DNA from: SAR86 cluster bacterium SAR86A | GTDB taxonomy: Bacteria; Pseudomonadota; Gammaproteobacteria; Magnimaribacterales; D2472 | Reading direction: 5' to 3' | Length of the DNA: 56,323 nt | NCBI GenBank assembly: GCA_000252525.1 | Contig: JH611156.1 | Coordinates: 497,503-553,825, forward strand | Part shown: positions 42,876 to 52,190 of the stretch, piece by piece | Position numbering within the stretch: position 1 is the first letter of the stretch | Layout of the letters: each line of letters begins with the position of its first letter | Made by a program: the position numbers and the translations under genes | Notes under the pieces: model-generated | Database searches by the model: none | The model's input: the letters and a program-made list of their open reading frames with translations, nothing else | What the model was told of the DNA's origin: nothing

Positions 42876-45800
42876 TTAGAATCTGTAGTTAAAGCCTGCA
42901 CTAGCATATCTACCGAATACGCTAAATACACCTTGATAGTAGTATGGATATCCAAAACCACCATCTTTTTGTGGCATAACATCAGTCAAGTTTCTCACAC
43001 TTAAGTATAAGTTGATATCAGGACTGTAATCATATCCATATGACATGTTATATGTTATGTGCGGATCACTGACTTCACCTCGATACATATTCATATGACC
43101 AAGTCTATCAGCAAATAGAGTCAAGCCATGATCTTCTCTTGACCAGCTAACTGTCATATTTTGTTGTGATCTTGGCTCGTATATGAAGTACTCAAGTAGA
43201 TCAACTTCAGGAGAACTTGCATATTCTTGTCTATTAACTCTAACAATTGTTGAAGAAGCTAATGAAACTCTAAAGTCACCAGCATTCTCTGTTTCTTTAG
43301 TCCATGTAAGGTATGAATCATGACCAATAAACTCAAGTTTTGTTTGGTTATACGGATACATTGTACCTGAAACAATAGGGCCAATTGATAAGGCAGCACC
43401 AGTTATTGGATCTGTTGTTGATCCACGAACGAGAAGTTCGCTAACCTGATTACAATCAGCTGGAGGTAAATTACCATCTAAGAATTCTAAGAATGCATCA
43501 CCATAAAGACAAACACCTTGTTGGTGAACAAGCTCTTGATAGCTTCCTGATCTTACAGCTTCTTCTAGAACCATTTGGTATGCGTCCCATTGGAAAGAAA
43601 CATTTTCAGCAAGCTCTGTAACTATACCAAAACTGTAGTTAGTTCCTTGCTCTTCATACAGCTCAGTGTTACCACCAGTAAAACCTCTTCTAGTTGCAGT
43701 ATATTGAGCATCACAGAATTGATACAGACCAGGCCCTATCGAATTTGTTGAAGAACCACCTGCATCCAAGAAACAAGCAACACTATCGGTTATACCACCA
43801 TAAAAAGCAGAGGATGAACCAGCATAAACTCTGTGCATATCTGGAGCTCTAAATGATTGTGATGCTGAAGCTCTTAAAAGTACATCTTCAGTTGGTCTGT
43901 ATGCTAGATTCATCATAGATGATACTTTTCCACCAACGTTAGATGAATCGTCATCGTATTTGTCATATCTTGTAGCAATACCCATTTCAACGTTATCAGC
44001 TAGAGGTAAGCTAAACTCAACACCAACAGAATATCTATCTCTATCACCACCACCATACCTAGTAGAGCCTTGGATGAAATCAATAGCATTGTCGCCACCA
44101 AATTGTTCATCATCTAATCTACCAGCTGAAGGAGTAATAAAGTATTCTTGTGTCTGATATTCTGCATGAAGCGCAAATCCAATTGGAGCTCCTTTGATGT
44201 CTCCAATTTCACCATTCATTGTGAAGTCAATAAGCATTTGTTCTGAAGCTGAATCAGTGCTGTCATCGGCTAACCAACTATCAAATTGTTCTGGAGAAAT
44301 TGCTCCGTAAAGAAGATCGGGTCTCCAACAGTTATTTCTTCCATAGAAAACATCAACTCCACATGGTCCACCATTTCTGCCATACTCAGCATATGCATCC
44401 CACAACTCATATGCAGGACCAAAGTTATATGCCCAATATGAACCATAGCAAAGTCCGTCTGGTCTAATTGAATCTTCACAAGTCGTTCCAACACCAGCCA
44501 TATAATCTCTAATTCCAGATGTTAGTGTTTTTCTTGTAATAAGAGCGTTATATTCTGTAGCGTTAACACCAGCTTGCCATTCAAAACCGTTATCAAATAC
44601 ACCGCTGAAACCAACGAATAAATCTGTTACGTCCTCTGTATAGTCACTCTTAGACTCAAAAGCTTCACCCATTGCTGGTGTGAAATATCTTAGAGAATAG
44701 GTAATTTGTTGACCAAATTGAATTGGAACAAGATCATTTGATTGAACGGTACTCAATATACCTACAGGGTCTAAGTAATCACCCATAGATACATATCTAG
44801 AAACGTTGCTTCTTAGATATGCTGTATCTTCATAATAGAAAAGTCTAGCATCCATTTGAATACCGTTATCAAAATTATGAGTGAATGTTCCCATAACTGT
44901 TACATCTTCTCTTTCGTTAACTATAGTTTGTGTATCACCACCATTAGCTCCACGGCCATACATACAAACATATCCTTGATAAGATCCTGGATAATTAGTA
45001 ATACCATAAATTTCTGGTTTATCTCTACTGAAATCTCTAAAGACTCCACCAGACAACTCATTAGAGTTACAAGCCGGTCCTCCAAAGTCTGCTGGTCTAT
45101 ATGAAGCAGTATCTGCACCAAAACCTGCCATTTGAACTGCAGCACCCCATCTTGGGTTCATATAAGTAGTCGAATAATCTGGGCCGTCAGTCCAATCATC
45201 AAAACCTTCTCTATCACTTAAATACATTGGGTCAACTTGAGTAGCGTCAATACCTATAGTCCAGCTTGAACTTTCAGTAAATCCACCAGTTGAGAAAGTT
45301 AAACTGCTAATCATGTCGTTACCATGCTCAGTTACAGAAACATTAGCTTCAATCTCAGAGAAGTCTTTACCAGTTGTTGTAATAATGTTTATAACACCAG
45401 TAACAGCATCTGAACCGTAAATCGCAGATGAACCTTGAGATACAACTTCAATTCTATCAACCAGACCACGGGGAACGGTGCCTGTGTTTACAAAGTTTGA
45501 AGCATTGTTATAAGGAAGTGGATAGTCAGCAGTTCTTCTACCATTAATGAGGTATAAAACTCTTCCAGGACCAATTCTTCTTAAATCAATCTCGTTAGCG
45601 TTCGGTGTAAATGTATTAACGTTCTGTTCGTCTTGTCTGTAAGCATTAGCTTGAGGCAAAGACTGAAGTGCTTCAGTTACACTTCTAAAACCTGATGCAT
45701 CAATATCTTCCTTTGTTATTACAATTGTAGGAAGTGCTCCTTGAACGTCAGTTCTTTTAATTCTTGAACCTGTTACAACAACCTTCTGCAGCGTTACAAC

Positions 45801-45992
45801 CTCATCATCATCTGATGTGGTCACTGGTGCAGGAGCATCGTCGGATGAAGAATCATCACTTGAAGACTCTGTTTCAGTAGATTCTTCAGCAACTACAGGC
45901 TCTTCAACAACCTCTTCGCCTGGGTTGTCTGCAAAAACATTTAATGAGAGCGTAAATGCAAAAAATAAAGTTAAAAATAGCTTATTATTCAT
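42876..45992 (-). CDS. TonB-dependent outer-membrane receptor, large
   Basis: This 1038-residue receptor has a signal peptide (LSLNVFA). An acidic and Ser-rich linker follows (about residues 23-66, EEVVEEPVVAEESTETE then SSSDDSSSDD), then a TonB-box region and a plug with VVVTGSRIKRTDVQG, IDLRRIGPGRVLYLINGRRT and RIEVVSQGSSAIYGSDAVTGVINIIT. The barrel ends in GRYASAGFNYRF. The plug type (GSRIKR, RVLYLINGRR) is that of receptors for peptides, glycans and other organic polymers. Eight or more Cys occur in barrel loops. GGGG precedes the ATG. It is divergent from an S9 peptidase, which would suit peptide uptake. Confidence 0.95.
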   Translation of the reverse strand: MNNKLFLTLFFAFTLSLNVFADNPGEEVVEEPVVAEESTETESSSDDSSSDDAPAPVTTSDDDEVVTLQKVVVTGSRIKRTDVQGALPTIVITKEDIDASGFRSVTEALQSLPQANAYRQDEQNVNTFTPNANEIDLRRIGPGRVLYLINGRRTADYPLPYNNASNFVNTGTVPRGLVDRIEVVSQGSSAIYGSDAVTGVINIITTTGKDFSEIEANVSVTEHGNDMISSLTFSTGGFTESSSWTIGIDATQVDPMYLSDREGFDDWTDGPDYSTTYMNPRWGAAVQMAGFGADTASYRPADFGGPACNSNELSGGVFRDFSRDKPEIYGITNYPGSYQGYVCMYGRGANGGDTQTIVNEREDVTVMGTFTHNFDNGIQMDARLFYYEDTAYLRSNVSRYVSMGDYLDPVGILSTVQSNDLVPIQFGQQITYSLRYFTPAMGEAFESKSDYTEDVTDLFVGFSGVFDNGFEWQAGVNATEYNALITRKTLTSGIRDYMAGVGTTCEDSIRPDGLCYGSYWAYNFGPAYELWDAYAEYGRNGGPCGVDVFYGRNNCWRPDLLYGAISPEQFDSWLADDSTDSASEQMLIDFTMNGEIGDIKGAPIGFALHAEYQTQEYFITPSAGRLDDEQFGGDNAIDFIQGSTRYGGGDRDRYSVGVEFSLPLADNVEMGIATRYDKYDDDSSNVGGKVSSMMNLAYRPTEDVLLRASASQSFRAPDMHRVYAGSSSAFYGGITDSVACFLDAGGSSTNSIGPGLYQFCDAQYTATRRGFTGGNTELYEEQGTNYSFGIVTELAENVSFQWDAYQMVLEEAVRSGSYQELVHQQGVCLYGDAFLEFLDGNLPPADCNQVSELLVRGSTTDPITGAALSIGPIVSGTMYPYNQTKLEFIGHDSYLTWTKETENAGDFRVSLASSTIVRVNRQEYASSPEVDLLEYFIYEPRSQQNMTVSWSREDHGLTLFADRLGHMNMYRGEVSDPHITYNMSYGYDYSPDINLYLSVRNLTDVMPQKDGGFGYPYYYQGVFSVFGRYASAGFNYRF

Positions 45993-46277
45993 AAGTTTTT
46001 CCCCGTAAAAATGCGCATAAATACTATGATTTGCGCTAAATATTAAATATCCAGACTAAATAGTAACCAAATGCTAGTATAAATCAAGTTTAATGTTAAA
46101 AATATTTAATCGTAATATCATTTAAAATCATTGATTTAAAAGCAAAAATATCAAAAATTTGTATCTTTTTTTGTATGAATACCTTTGATTATTTGAATTT
46201 AAAAATTTATTATATGAATTAATTATATTTATACATAAGTATAGATAGCTAAATCCACACTACTTTAAGGTAAAAAT
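45993..46277. other. Divergent intergenic region, receptor and peptidase genes
   Basis: A 285-base AT-rich gap with no open frame of note. The receptor side has GGGG as ribosome site. The peptidase side has TTTAAGG 7 bases before its ATG. Many TATA-like strings make promoter calls unreliable. A run of T/A tracts (46090-46200) could be curved DNA. No clear operator is seen. Confidence 0.5.
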
Positions 46278-48341
46278 ATGTTTAAAAATGTAACGATTTC
46301 TTTCTTATTACTGTTTTCATTTAATGTAGCCTCAGAAGAATTCTATGAGCTTCCAAACGAAGTTTGGTCATGCTGGGGTGATACACCTACGTTCTCTATA
46401 TCTCCAAATGGTAAATATTTAGCCATCATGAGATCTCCAAGAGAAGATGTCTGTGATATCGAACAAGACAAAATTAAAGGTGTTGAGGATGAGATGACAT
46501 ATCAGTCACTCACATTCATAGATCTTGAAACTATGCAATCAAGAGTCTTTAGTGATGGTGTTGGAGAAAAAAGCATTTACGGATTCCAGTGGGTATCTGA
46601 TGATAGATTTATTTATAGACCTGGTTTAACAAATGCCAAAGGTAGAAACATGAATTCACTTGTAACATTTGCTGTTAATGTTGATGGATCTAAAAGAAAA
46701 ATTATTGGCAAACAAGAAATGAAAGGTGGTCAAGGTAGTTGGACAAATATTAGTGTGGTCGACAGACTTGATGCTGATCCAGACCATGTAATCGTTACAT
46801 CAAATGAAAGGAGAGCTTTCAGAAGTGACTTTTACAAAATGAATATTATGACCGGCAAGAAAAAACTTTTAGCAATCGGATTTGTACCAAAAAATGCTAA
46901 AGGCGATAGAGTTTATGGAACTTACAGAGACCAAGATGGCTACCCAATTGCAACACTTGTCGATGAAAGTCTAGACCGAGTTATTTATACATATAATAAA
47001 GATACTCAAGATTGGAGCGAACATGTGCGTTTTACTTGCCAGCAACCTTCTTTCACTCCTATTGCTGCAACGAATAAAGGCTGGCTAGTAACAGGATCAA
47101 AATTTTCTCCAAGTGGTGAACTTATTGAATATAACGATACAAATGCATTGTATCTATACGATCCTGAGACAAAGGAATTTAGTGAAAAACTTTATCAAGA
47201 TCCAAACTATGATGTTGGTGGGTTTACTGGAACATGTAGAAATGCATCTGGATCTGCTGGTGTTGATTATGATACTAGAGAGCTTTTATACGTAACCTAC
47301 GAAGCGCAAGAGCCAGTTAATGTATATTTTGATGAAGAGATCGCTCAGATCTACAATGGCTTAGAAGCAGTTTTCCCTAATGAGTGGGTAAGACCTGTTA
47401 CCAGAGATAAGGATAGAAATAAGATGGTTATAAGAGTTTCTAGCCCTTCAAATCCAGGTGATTATTATTTTTATAATAGAGAGACTGCACAAATAATTCC
47501 GCTTTATAACTATGCACCTTGGATAGATAGAAAAATTATGGCTGAAACTATACCAGTCAAATATACCGCCAGAGATGGTCTTGTAATTCCTGCTTACTTA
47601 ACTTTGACAAAAAAGAAAACTGAAAGAAATTACATGATTGTTTTACCTCATGGTGGACCTAACACAAAACAAGGAATTGGTTTTGATTGGTGGACACAAT
47701 TTTTTGCTAATAAAGGTTATAACGTTTTAAAAATGGACTTCAGAGGCTCAACTGGACTTGGTACTAATCATTATGTGCTTGGTAACACTCAATGGGGAAA
47801 GAAAATGCAAGACGACATCACTGATGGAGTTCTTTGGGCAATTGAAAATGGTTATGCCGATAAAGACAGAGTATGTATAGCTGGCGCAAGTTATGGCGGA
47901 TATGCGACTATGGCAGGTTTGACTTTTACTCCAGATCTTTACAGATGTGGCATTAATTCTGTAGGTGTTGTAAACCAACAAAAACTTCTTGAAAACTATA
48001 CAAGTAAATCAAGTGTATTTAACAGTTGGGAAGATGAAGCGAAACTTGAATGGGGAAATCTTTCTTCTGAGGAAGGAAAAAAATATGCTGATGAGACATC
48101 CCCTAGCCTTTATGTAAAAAATATAAAAGCTCCAGTTTTAGTGCTTCAAGGTACAAATGATAGAATTGTTCCTCCAGAGCATGCTAGAGAATTAATAAGA
48201 AAACTTGAAAAAGAAGGTAAAACTTACATGTCAATGTTCCAAGCTCAAGAAGGCCATTGCGTAAAATGCAGAGGCGAACTTGCAACTTTAGAATATTTTG
48301 ATATTCAAGAAGAATTCTTAGAAAAGTATCTAGAAAATTAA
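46278..48341 (+). CDS. S9-family prolyl oligopeptidase-type peptidase, secreted
   Basis: This 687-residue protein has a signal peptide (LLLFSFNVAS), an N-terminal propeller-like domain of about 400 residues, and an alpha/beta-hydrolase domain. VLPHGGPNTKQGIGFDWWTQFFA leads to the nucleophile in CIAGASYGGYATMAG (Ser538), the acid in LQGTNDRIVPPEHA, and the base in QEGHCVKC. Such enzymes cleave short peptides in the periplasm. The neighbouring large TonB receptor suggests joint use in peptide uptake, which is inference. Confidence 0.93.
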   Translation: MFKNVTISFLLLFSFNVASEEFYELPNEVWSCWGDTPTFSISPNGKYLAIMRSPREDVCDIEQDKIKGVEDEMTYQSLTFIDLETMQSRVFSDGVGEKSIYGFQWVSDDRFIYRPGLTNAKGRNMNSLVTFAVNVDGSKRKIIGKQEMKGGQGSWTNISVVDRLDADPDHVIVTSNERRAFRSDFYKMNIMTGKKKLLAIGFVPKNAKGDRVYGTYRDQDGYPIATLVDESLDRVIYTYNKDTQDWSEHVRFTCQQPSFTPIAATNKGWLVTGSKFSPSGELIEYNDTNALYLYDPETKEFSEKLYQDPNYDVGGFTGTCRNASGSAGVDYDTRELLYVTYEAQEPVNVYFDEEIAQIYNGLEAVFPNEWVRPVTRDKDRNKMVIRVSSPSNPGDYYFYNRETAQIIPLYNYAPWIDRKIMAETIPVKYTARDGLVIPAYLTLTKKKTERNYMIVLPHGGPNTKQGIGFDWWTQFFANKGYNVLKMDFRGSTGLGTNHYVLGNTQWGKKMQDDITDGVLWAIENGYADKDRVCIAGASYGGYATMAGLTFTPDLYRCGINSVGVVNQQKLLENYTSKSSVFNSWEDEAKLEWGNLSSEEGKKYADETSPSLYVKNIKAPVLVLQGTNDRIVPPEHARELIRKLEKEGKTYMSMFQAQEGHCVKCRGELATLEYFDIQEEFLEKYLEN

Positions 48342-48342
48342 T

Positions 48343-49500
48343 TTAAAAAGATTCATGGTTTGTTTGGGCTTTGCCTAATATCAAACCATGGATGTCTGAT
48401 GTACCTTCATAGGTATTCACTGCTTCAAGATTCATACAATGTCTAATAACATGATACTCATCAGATATTCCATTACCGCCATGTATGTCTCTCGCTACTC
48501 TTGCAATGTCCAGAGCTTTTTGACAGTTATTTCTTTTTAAGAGTGAAATCATTTCTGGTTTCATCTTATTATCATCAATAAGTCTACCTAGTCTAAGAAC
48601 TGATTGAAGTCCTATCGTAATTTCAGTTTGCATGTCAGCAAGTTTTTTCTGAACAAGCTGCTTGGCTGCTAATGGTTTACCAAATTGAACTCTTTCAAGA
48701 GAATAATTTAAACTAGCTTCCCAACAAAACTCTGCTGCGCCCATGGCCCCCCAAGCAATTCCATATCGAGCCATATTTAAACATGAAAAAGGACCTCTAA
48801 AACTTTGAACATTGGGTAGCATTTTATCTTTTGGTACAAAAACATCTTCAAGAAATATCTGGCCAGTAGTAGATGCTCTTAATGCGAATTTTCCATCAAT
48901 TTTTGGAGTTGATAAACCTTTTGAATCCCTATCTACAATAAAGCCTCTTAAGATTTCCTGTTCGTCTTTAGCCCAAATTATTAACACATCCGCAATTGGT
49001 GAATTTGTAATCCAATTCTTTGAACCATTCAAAACATATCCGCCATCTTTCTCAATTGCTTTAGTTTTCATTGAGGCAGGATCTGAACCAGCATCAGCTT
49101 CAGTGAGACCAAAACATCCAAGCTTATCCCCTTTAGCCATAACGGGTAAGTAAAAATCTTTTTGTTCTTCTGAACCAAATTCATATATTGCATGCATTGC
49201 AAGAGAAGTTTGCACACTAAATGCAGACCTATAACTTGAATCTACTCTTTCTATTTCTCTAGCAATTAATCCATAAGAAACATAGTTTGTCCCTGCACAT
49301 CCATATCCTTTGATAGGAGCGCCAAGAAAACCAAGGCTTCCCATTTCTTTATAAATACCAATATCAAAAGTTTCATTACGGTTTGCATCAACTATTCTAG
49401 GTAATAATTCTTGTTGGCAATATTCACGAGCTGAGCGATGAATTATTAGCTCCTCTTCTGAGAGCTGATCATTAAAAAGTAATATGTCTTGTAATTCCAT
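48343..49500 (-). CDS. Acyl-CoA dehydrogenase, glutaryl-CoA dehydrogenase-like
   Basis: This FAD enzyme of 385 residues has [43 protein letters not shown] and the catalytic Glu in [17 protein letters not shown]. The substrate-loop form and [10 protein letters not shown] match glutaryl-CoA dehydrogenases, which oxidise and decarboxylate glutaryl-CoA from lysine and tryptophan breakdown. The ATG at 49500 is preferred over one at 49533, which lies within the end of the Smr-like gene. No other glutarate-route gene is present. Confidence 0.88.
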   Translation of the reverse strand: MELQDILLFNDQLSEEELIIHRSAREYCQQELLPRIVDANRNETFDIGIYKEMGSLGFLGAPIKGYGCAGTNYVSYGLIAREIERVDSSYRSAFSVQTSLAMHAIYEFGSEEQKDFYLPVMAKGDKLGCFGLTEADAGSDPASMKTKAIEKDGGYVLNGSKNWITNSPIADVLIIWAKDEQEILRGFIVDRDSKGLSTPKIDGKFALRASTTGQIFLEDVFVPKDKMLPNVQSFRGPFSCLNMARYGIAWGAMGAAEFCWEASLNYSLERVQFGKPLAAKQLVQKKLADMQTEITIGLQSVLRLGRLIDDNKMKPEMISLLKRNNCQKALDIARVARDIHGGNGISDEYHVIRHCMNLEAVNTYEGTSDIHGLILGKAQTNHESF

Positions 49501-49504
49501 AATC

Positions 49505-49738
49505 TTAAATTTTTTCAATACGTATGATACCAAATCTTGGTGACGAGAAGGTTATTGAATGTGATATTAAAGATTCTTCTGCAAGATTAATCATGCGTTG
49601 ACTATTTCCACAAATTATTCGTAATGGAAGTTTATCTTGATACCTGTAGGTAAAGTCAATTACAACATCTTTTACATCAGGGTGTCTCTCCCCATGTAAA
49701 TCTAAGCATGTAATACCATTCTCTAAAAAAACATTCAT
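49505..49738 (-). CDS. Smr-like mini-protein, 77 residues
   Basis: The protein consists of a small Smr domain: [19 protein letters not shown] carries the DLHG motif, and [11 protein letters not shown] stands where Smr proteins have HGKG. The reduced size and CGNS instead of HGKG may mean it binds nucleic acid without cutting it. It ends 4 bases before the dehydrogenase ATG, so the two are co-transcribed. It is divergent from tdk (34-base gap). Confidence 0.65.
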   Translation of the reverse strand: MNVFLENGITCLDLHGERHPDVKDVVIDFTYRYQDKLPLRIICGNSQRMINLAEESLISHSITFSSPRFGIIRIEKI

Positions 49739-49765
49739 TCAGATATACTTACTTCAATATATAAT
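49738..49765 (+). promoter_or_regulatory. Predicted tdk promoter
   Basis: TTCAGA (49738-49743), 16 bases, TATAAT (49760-49765). The start of transcription would fall at or one base from the tdk ATG (49773), a leaderless arrangement. The -35 box lies at the smr start codon. Confidence 0.5.
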
Positions 49766-49772
49766 AAATTAT

Positions 49773-50354
49773 ATGGCAAAACTTCATTTTTTTTATTCTA
49801 CAATGAATGCAGGTAAATCAACCGCCCTTCTTCAATCAAACCACAACTATCTTGAAAGTAATTTAAAAACTATTTTATTTTTACCAGAAGAAATTTCAAA
49901 AAAATCTGATAAAAAAATTGTATCAAGGATTGGACTTGAGGCCGAGGCGATACCGATTGATAAAGATTTTAATTTCTTTGACTACATAAAAGATCAAGAC
50001 CACAAATCATTAAGTTGTGTATTCATCGATGAGGTTCAGTTTCTCAGTAAAGAGCAGATTCAGCAACTAGGGAGAATTGCTGATGAAATTAATCTTCCTG
50101 TTATGTGTTATGGAATAAGAACAGACTTCCAAGGAAAGTTATTTGATGGCAGTTCGGAGTTACTTGCAATTGCGGATAATCTAATTGAATTAAAAACTAT
50201 ATGTAGTGAATGCGATAAAAAAGCTACTATGGTGGTTCGACTTGACTCAAATGGTAAAGTTTTATTAGAGGGTGAAAAAGTTCTAGTAGGTGGTAATGAC
50301 ATATATAAAACTGTCTGTAGAAAACATTTTAGAGATTTAACAAAATTAATTTAG
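49773..50354 (+). CDS. tdk: Thymidine kinase
   Basis: This type II thymidine kinase of 193 residues salvages thymidine. The P-loop is STMNAGKST (9-17), the Walker B-like VFIDEVQFLS (~87-96) follows, and a zinc ribbon has CSECDKKATMVVRL with a later CRKH. YGIRTDFQGKLFDGSSELL is the lasso/active-site segment. The 8-base gap to the MDR gene indicates co-transcription. Confidence 0.95.
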   Translation: MAKLHFFYSTMNAGKSTALLQSNHNYLESNLKTILFLPEEISKKSDKKIVSRIGLEAEAIPIDKDFNFFDYIKDQDHKSLSCVFIDEVQFLSKEQIQQLGRIADEINLPVMCYGIRTDFQGKLFDGSSELLAIADNLIELKTICSECDKKATMVVRLDSNGKVLLEGEKVLVGGNDIYKTVCRKHFRDLTKLI

Positions 50355-50362
50355 GAAAGAAA

Positions 50363-51376
50363 ATGGCGAATATAAATAGAAAATACTTATTAGACAAAAG
50401 ACCAACTGGAATGCCTGAGGACGAATGTTGGAAATTAGTAGAAGAAGAAACAGTTCCTCTTAAAAGTGGTGAGATTTTAATCCAGGTAAAATTTTTATCT
50501 ATTGATCCGTATATGAGAGGCAGAATGAATGATGGTGTTTCTTATGCTGCTCCAGCAAAAATTGGAGAGCCAATGACAGGTGAGACTGCTGGAACTGTTG
50601 TTGAAAGTAAATCAGACGTATATAAAGTTGGTGATAATGTTTGTATTCATAAGGGTTGGCAAACACTTATAAAAGCTAAAGATACTGATCCATCAATATA
50701 TAAAGTACCCCTATCAAATATCCCTTTATCGGCCTATCTTGGAGCTGTTGGTATGCCTGGAAGAACAGCATATTTTGGTCTGAATAAAGTGGGCAAACCT
50801 AAAAAAGATGAAACCGTCGTAGTATCTGCTGCATCTGGTGCAGTTGGATCTGTGGTTGGACAACTTGCAAAAATGCATGGCTGTAAAGTTGTAGGAATTG
50901 CTGGAGGTCCTGAAAAGTGCTCTTTTGTAAAAGAAACCCTAGGATTTGATGATTGTGTTGATTATAAGTCTGAAAACTTTGAAGATGCTCTTTCGAATGC
51001 ATGCAAAAATGGAGTAGATATTTATTTTGAGAATGTAGGTGGTCCAGTCACACAAGCTGTCTCAAAATTACTCAATGATGATGCTCGTGTTCCGATTTGT
51101 GGATTTATATCTCAATATAATGAAGAAAATATGATTGAAGCTGATACACCTTTTAAAATACTTGGCAAACTTGATAAAAAACCTGAGCATCGATTCTTTG
51201 TTGTTACTGAATGGATGAACGAATGGGCTGAGGCTACAAGTATCTTATCCGATCATGTTATGAACGATAAAATTAGATATGAAGAAACTATAACAGATGG
51301 TTTTGAAAATGCTCCACAGGCCTTGAGAGATGTTTTAACTGGGAAAAACTTTGGAAAACAGATCATCAAGATCTAA
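50363..51376 (+). CDS. MDR-family NADP-dependent oxidoreductase (curcumin/enone reductase-like)
   Basis: This zinc-free medium-chain reductase of 337 residues has SIDPYMRGRMNDGVSYAAP, GMPGRTAYFGL, VVSAASGAVGSVVGQLAKMHGC (NADP-binding) and YFENVGG, all typical of the leukotriene B4/curcumin reductase group. It reduces activated double bonds. AGGAAAG lies 4 bases before the ATG, one of the clearer ribosome sites. Its end overlaps the convergent phzF gene by 4 bases. Confidence 0.92.
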   Translation: MANINRKYLLDKRPTGMPEDECWKLVEEETVPLKSGEILIQVKFLSIDPYMRGRMNDGVSYAAPAKIGEPMTGETAGTVVESKSDVYKVGDNVCIHKGWQTLIKAKDTDPSIYKVPLSNIPLSAYLGAVGMPGRTAYFGLNKVGKPKKDETVVVSAASGAVGSVVGQLAKMHGCKVVGIAGGPEKCSFVKETLGFDDCVDYKSENFEDALSNACKNGVDIYFENVGGPVTQAVSKLLNDDARVPICGFISQYNEENMIEADTPFKILGKLDKKPEHRFFVVTEWMNEWAEATSILSDHVMNDKIRYEETITDGFENAPQALRDVLTGKNFGKQIIKI

Positions 51377-52140
51377 TTCAACTCAATTTCTCCTCTCATG
51401 TATATCTTGGCTTCTCCACCTATCAGTACTCTATTATCTAAATTTTCACAAAAAAGTTCCCCGCCTCTTTGTGAAACCTGTTTTGCATGAAGTTTATCCT
51501 TGCCAAGTTTTTCTGCCCAATATGGGATTAAAGTTGTATGAGCAGACCCGGTTACAGGATCTTCGTTTATTCCATACTTTGGACAAAAATATCTTGATAC
51601 AAAATCAAACTCATCATCAGTAGAGGAAATGATAAGTCCCTGACCATCTAAATTTTTTATCTCATCAAAATTTGGTTGAATATCTTTTATATTGGTTCCC
51701 CTATCAAAAACTGCAAACATATTAATATCTCCGATATATGTTTCTAAGGGCTTAACACCAGTAGCGATCTCTATACTTTTAATTGCATCAATTTGCTGAA
51801 AATTATCCTTTGGAAAATCAAGCTCATAAATATTCGATCTTTTATTTACTTTTAGTATGCCGCTTGCAGATTCAAATTCTATTGATGTTGCAGCATTATC
51901 AATGTAGTTGAAATAAACAAACGCTGATGCAAGTGTAGCGTGTCCACAAAGATTAACTTCTATAGTAGGTGAAAACCACCTAATGTGGTTATTTTCTATA
52001 AAGGCTGTTTCAGATAAATTATTCTCAGCAGCAATTTGTTGCATTATTTTTTCATCAAAGTGTTGAAATATCACAGCTGCAGGATTGCCTGTAAAAGCTT
52101 TATTGCTAAAGGCATCAACATAAAAAATTTCGTGTTTCAT
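51373..52140 (-). CDS. PhzF-family isomerase/epimerase-like protein
   Basis: This 255-residue protein of the diaminopimelate-epimerase fold begins VDAFSNKAFTGNPAAVI, has NLSETAFIE with the catalytic Glu (near residue 44), LCGHATLASAFV and EDPVTGSAHTTL. PhzF itself acts in phenazine synthesis, but the family is broad and no other phenazine gene is present, so it should be read as an isomerase of unknown substrate. It is divergent from the lyase gene (50-base gap). Confidence 0.92.
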   Translation of the reverse strand: MKHEIFYVDAFSNKAFTGNPAAVIFQHFDEKIMQQIAAENNLSETAFIENNHIRWFSPTIEVNLCGHATLASAFVYFNYIDNAATSIEFESASGILKVNKRSNIYELDFPKDNFQQIDAIKSIEIATGVKPLETYIGDINMFAVFDRGTNIKDIQPNFDEIKNLDGQGLIISSTDDEFDFVSRYFCPKYGINEDPVTGSAHTTLIPYWAEKLGKDKLHAKQVSQRGGELFCENLDNRVLIGGEAKIYMRGEIELN

Positions 52141-52181
52141 TTTTAATAGAAATAATACTTATCTTACGCAATCATAACTCA

Positions 52182-52187
52182 TATAAT
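52182..52187 (+). promoter_or_regulatory. -10 box for the lyase gene
   Basis: Perfect TATAAT ending only 3 bases before the first ATG (52191) and 6 before the second (52194). If used, transcription would begin near the second ATG, giving a leaderless mRNA that keeps the putative signal peptide. Confidence 0.4.
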
Positions 52188-52190
52188 GAG

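Noticed and set aside
51373-52140. Phenazine biosynthesis
   Set aside because: PhzF homologues are widespread and no other phz gene is present.
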